Shown here in pieces: positions 14,603 through 15,007 of a stretch of 15,007 nucleotides of DNA. Origin of the DNA: SIG447 sp045577075 (GTDB taxonomy: Bacteria; Bacillota; Clostridia; UMGS1883; UMGS1540); contig JAZNHR010000051.1 of NCBI GenBank assembly GCA_045577075.1, positions 1 through 15,007 on the forward strand, read 5' to 3'. The position numbers and the translations under genes were made by a program. Position 1 is the stretch's first letter; each line of letters begins with the position of its first letter. The notes beneath the pieces are model-generated. The model was not told the origin of the DNA. It searched no databases and saw nothing but the letters and a program-made list of their open reading frames with translations.

Positions 14603-15007
14603 CTACCTCACTACAATGTTAATCAGCTTATCGGGAACGGCAATAATCTTCAAAACCTGTTTCCCTTCAACGATTTCTTTTGCTTCCGGGCTTTCCATTG
14701 CAATCTTTTCCAGTTCTTCACGGGAAAGACCTGCAGGCACTACCATCTTACCACGAATCTTGCCGTTTGCCTGCAGAACAATTTCGATGGATTCGTCCTT
14801 GGTTTTGGCTTCATCATATGCGGGCCAGGCGGCGTCATGCAAGTAGCCTTCAAAGCCTGCCAAAAGCCACATTTCTTCCGTAATATGGGGTGCTGTGGGA
14901 TTTAAGAGAAGAAGGAATGTGCGAAGTTCTGCACGATTGATTCTGCCCAGTTTATATACGTCATTGATAAGGCTCATCATAGCCGCAATGGCGGTGTTAA
15001 ACTTCAT
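14603..15007 (-). CDS. leuS: Leucyl-tRNA synthetase, C-terminal part (truncated by window)
   Basis: The visible 134 residues are the C-terminal end of a class I leucyl-tRNA synthetase, which charges tRNA-Leu. The segment FNTAIAAMMSLINDVY and the motif NPTAPHITEEMW belong to the anticodon-binding helical domain. ANGKIRGK and the closing PDKLINIVV belong to the C-terminal domain that contacts the tRNA. The frame is open at the window edge; the ATG at 15007 is internal, because the family has several hundred more residues before this point. The TAG stop is four bases before yicC, so leuS appears to head or belong to the same operon. Confidence 0.95.
   Translation of the reverse strand: MKFNTAIAAMMSLINDVYKLGRINRAELRTFLLLLNPTAPHITEEMWLLAGFEGYLHDAAWPAYDEAKTKDESIEIVLQANGKIRGKMVVPAGLSREELEKIAMESPEAKEIVEGKQVLKIIAVPDKLINIVVR

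Noticed and set aside
14342..14905. Plus-strand open frame of 187 codons
   Set aside because: It is antisense to yicC and leuS and crosses their junction; no recognisable protein features.

Overview
The window is a stretch of chromosomal housekeeping DNA from a member of the Bacillota (low-GC Gram-positive lineage; Clostridia or Negativicutes fit best). The assignment rests on gene content and order: yicC-remA-gmk-rpoZ, priA-def-fmt-rsmB-rlmN, and a PP2C phosphatase / PASTA kinase / rsgA / rpe / thiN block. Strong AAAGGA or AGGAGG ribosome binding sites precede most genes. The exact genus cannot be settled from the sequence alone.

All recognised genes lie on the minus strand, so transcription runs from high to low coordinates. 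From 15007 down to 964 there are sixteen closely packed genes: the 3' part of leuS, yicC, remA, gmk, rpoZ, priA, def, fmt, a YugP-type membrane zinc peptidase, rsmB, rlmN, a PP2C phosphatase, prkC, rsgA, rpe and thiN. Junctions are mostly overlaps or gaps under 25 bases. The only larger one is 75 bases between rpoZ and priA, where many relatives carry coaBC. The run ends at a perfect 14-bp hairpin at 919-954. Its genes cover tRNA charging and initiator formylation, N-terminal deformylation, rRNA methylation, 30S maturation, RNA turnover, GTP precursor supply, replication restart, RNA polymerase, and a Ser/Thr phosphorylation switch. The last two genes serve the pentose phosphate pathway and thiamine diphosphate synthesis.

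Below the terminator is a separate unit. A near-consensus sigma-A promoter (833-861) drives a LytTR-type response regulator (33-746). Its stop codon overlaps, as ATGA, the start of another coding sequence that leaves the window after 12 codons and may be the partner sensor kinase. This unit is clearly more AT-rich than the operon (about 28-40% GC in the lines I counted by eye, against about 45-62%). The promoter region holds several dyads that could be regulatory sites.

I do not see a previously undescribed system here. The points most worth a second look are the promoter and dyad architecture of the two-component unit, its compositional contrast with the operon, the missing coaBC, the extracellular C-terminal domain of the PASTA kinase, and the membrane zinc peptidase inside a translation operon. 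I saw no tRNA, rRNA, CRISPR array, insertion sequence or riboswitch.
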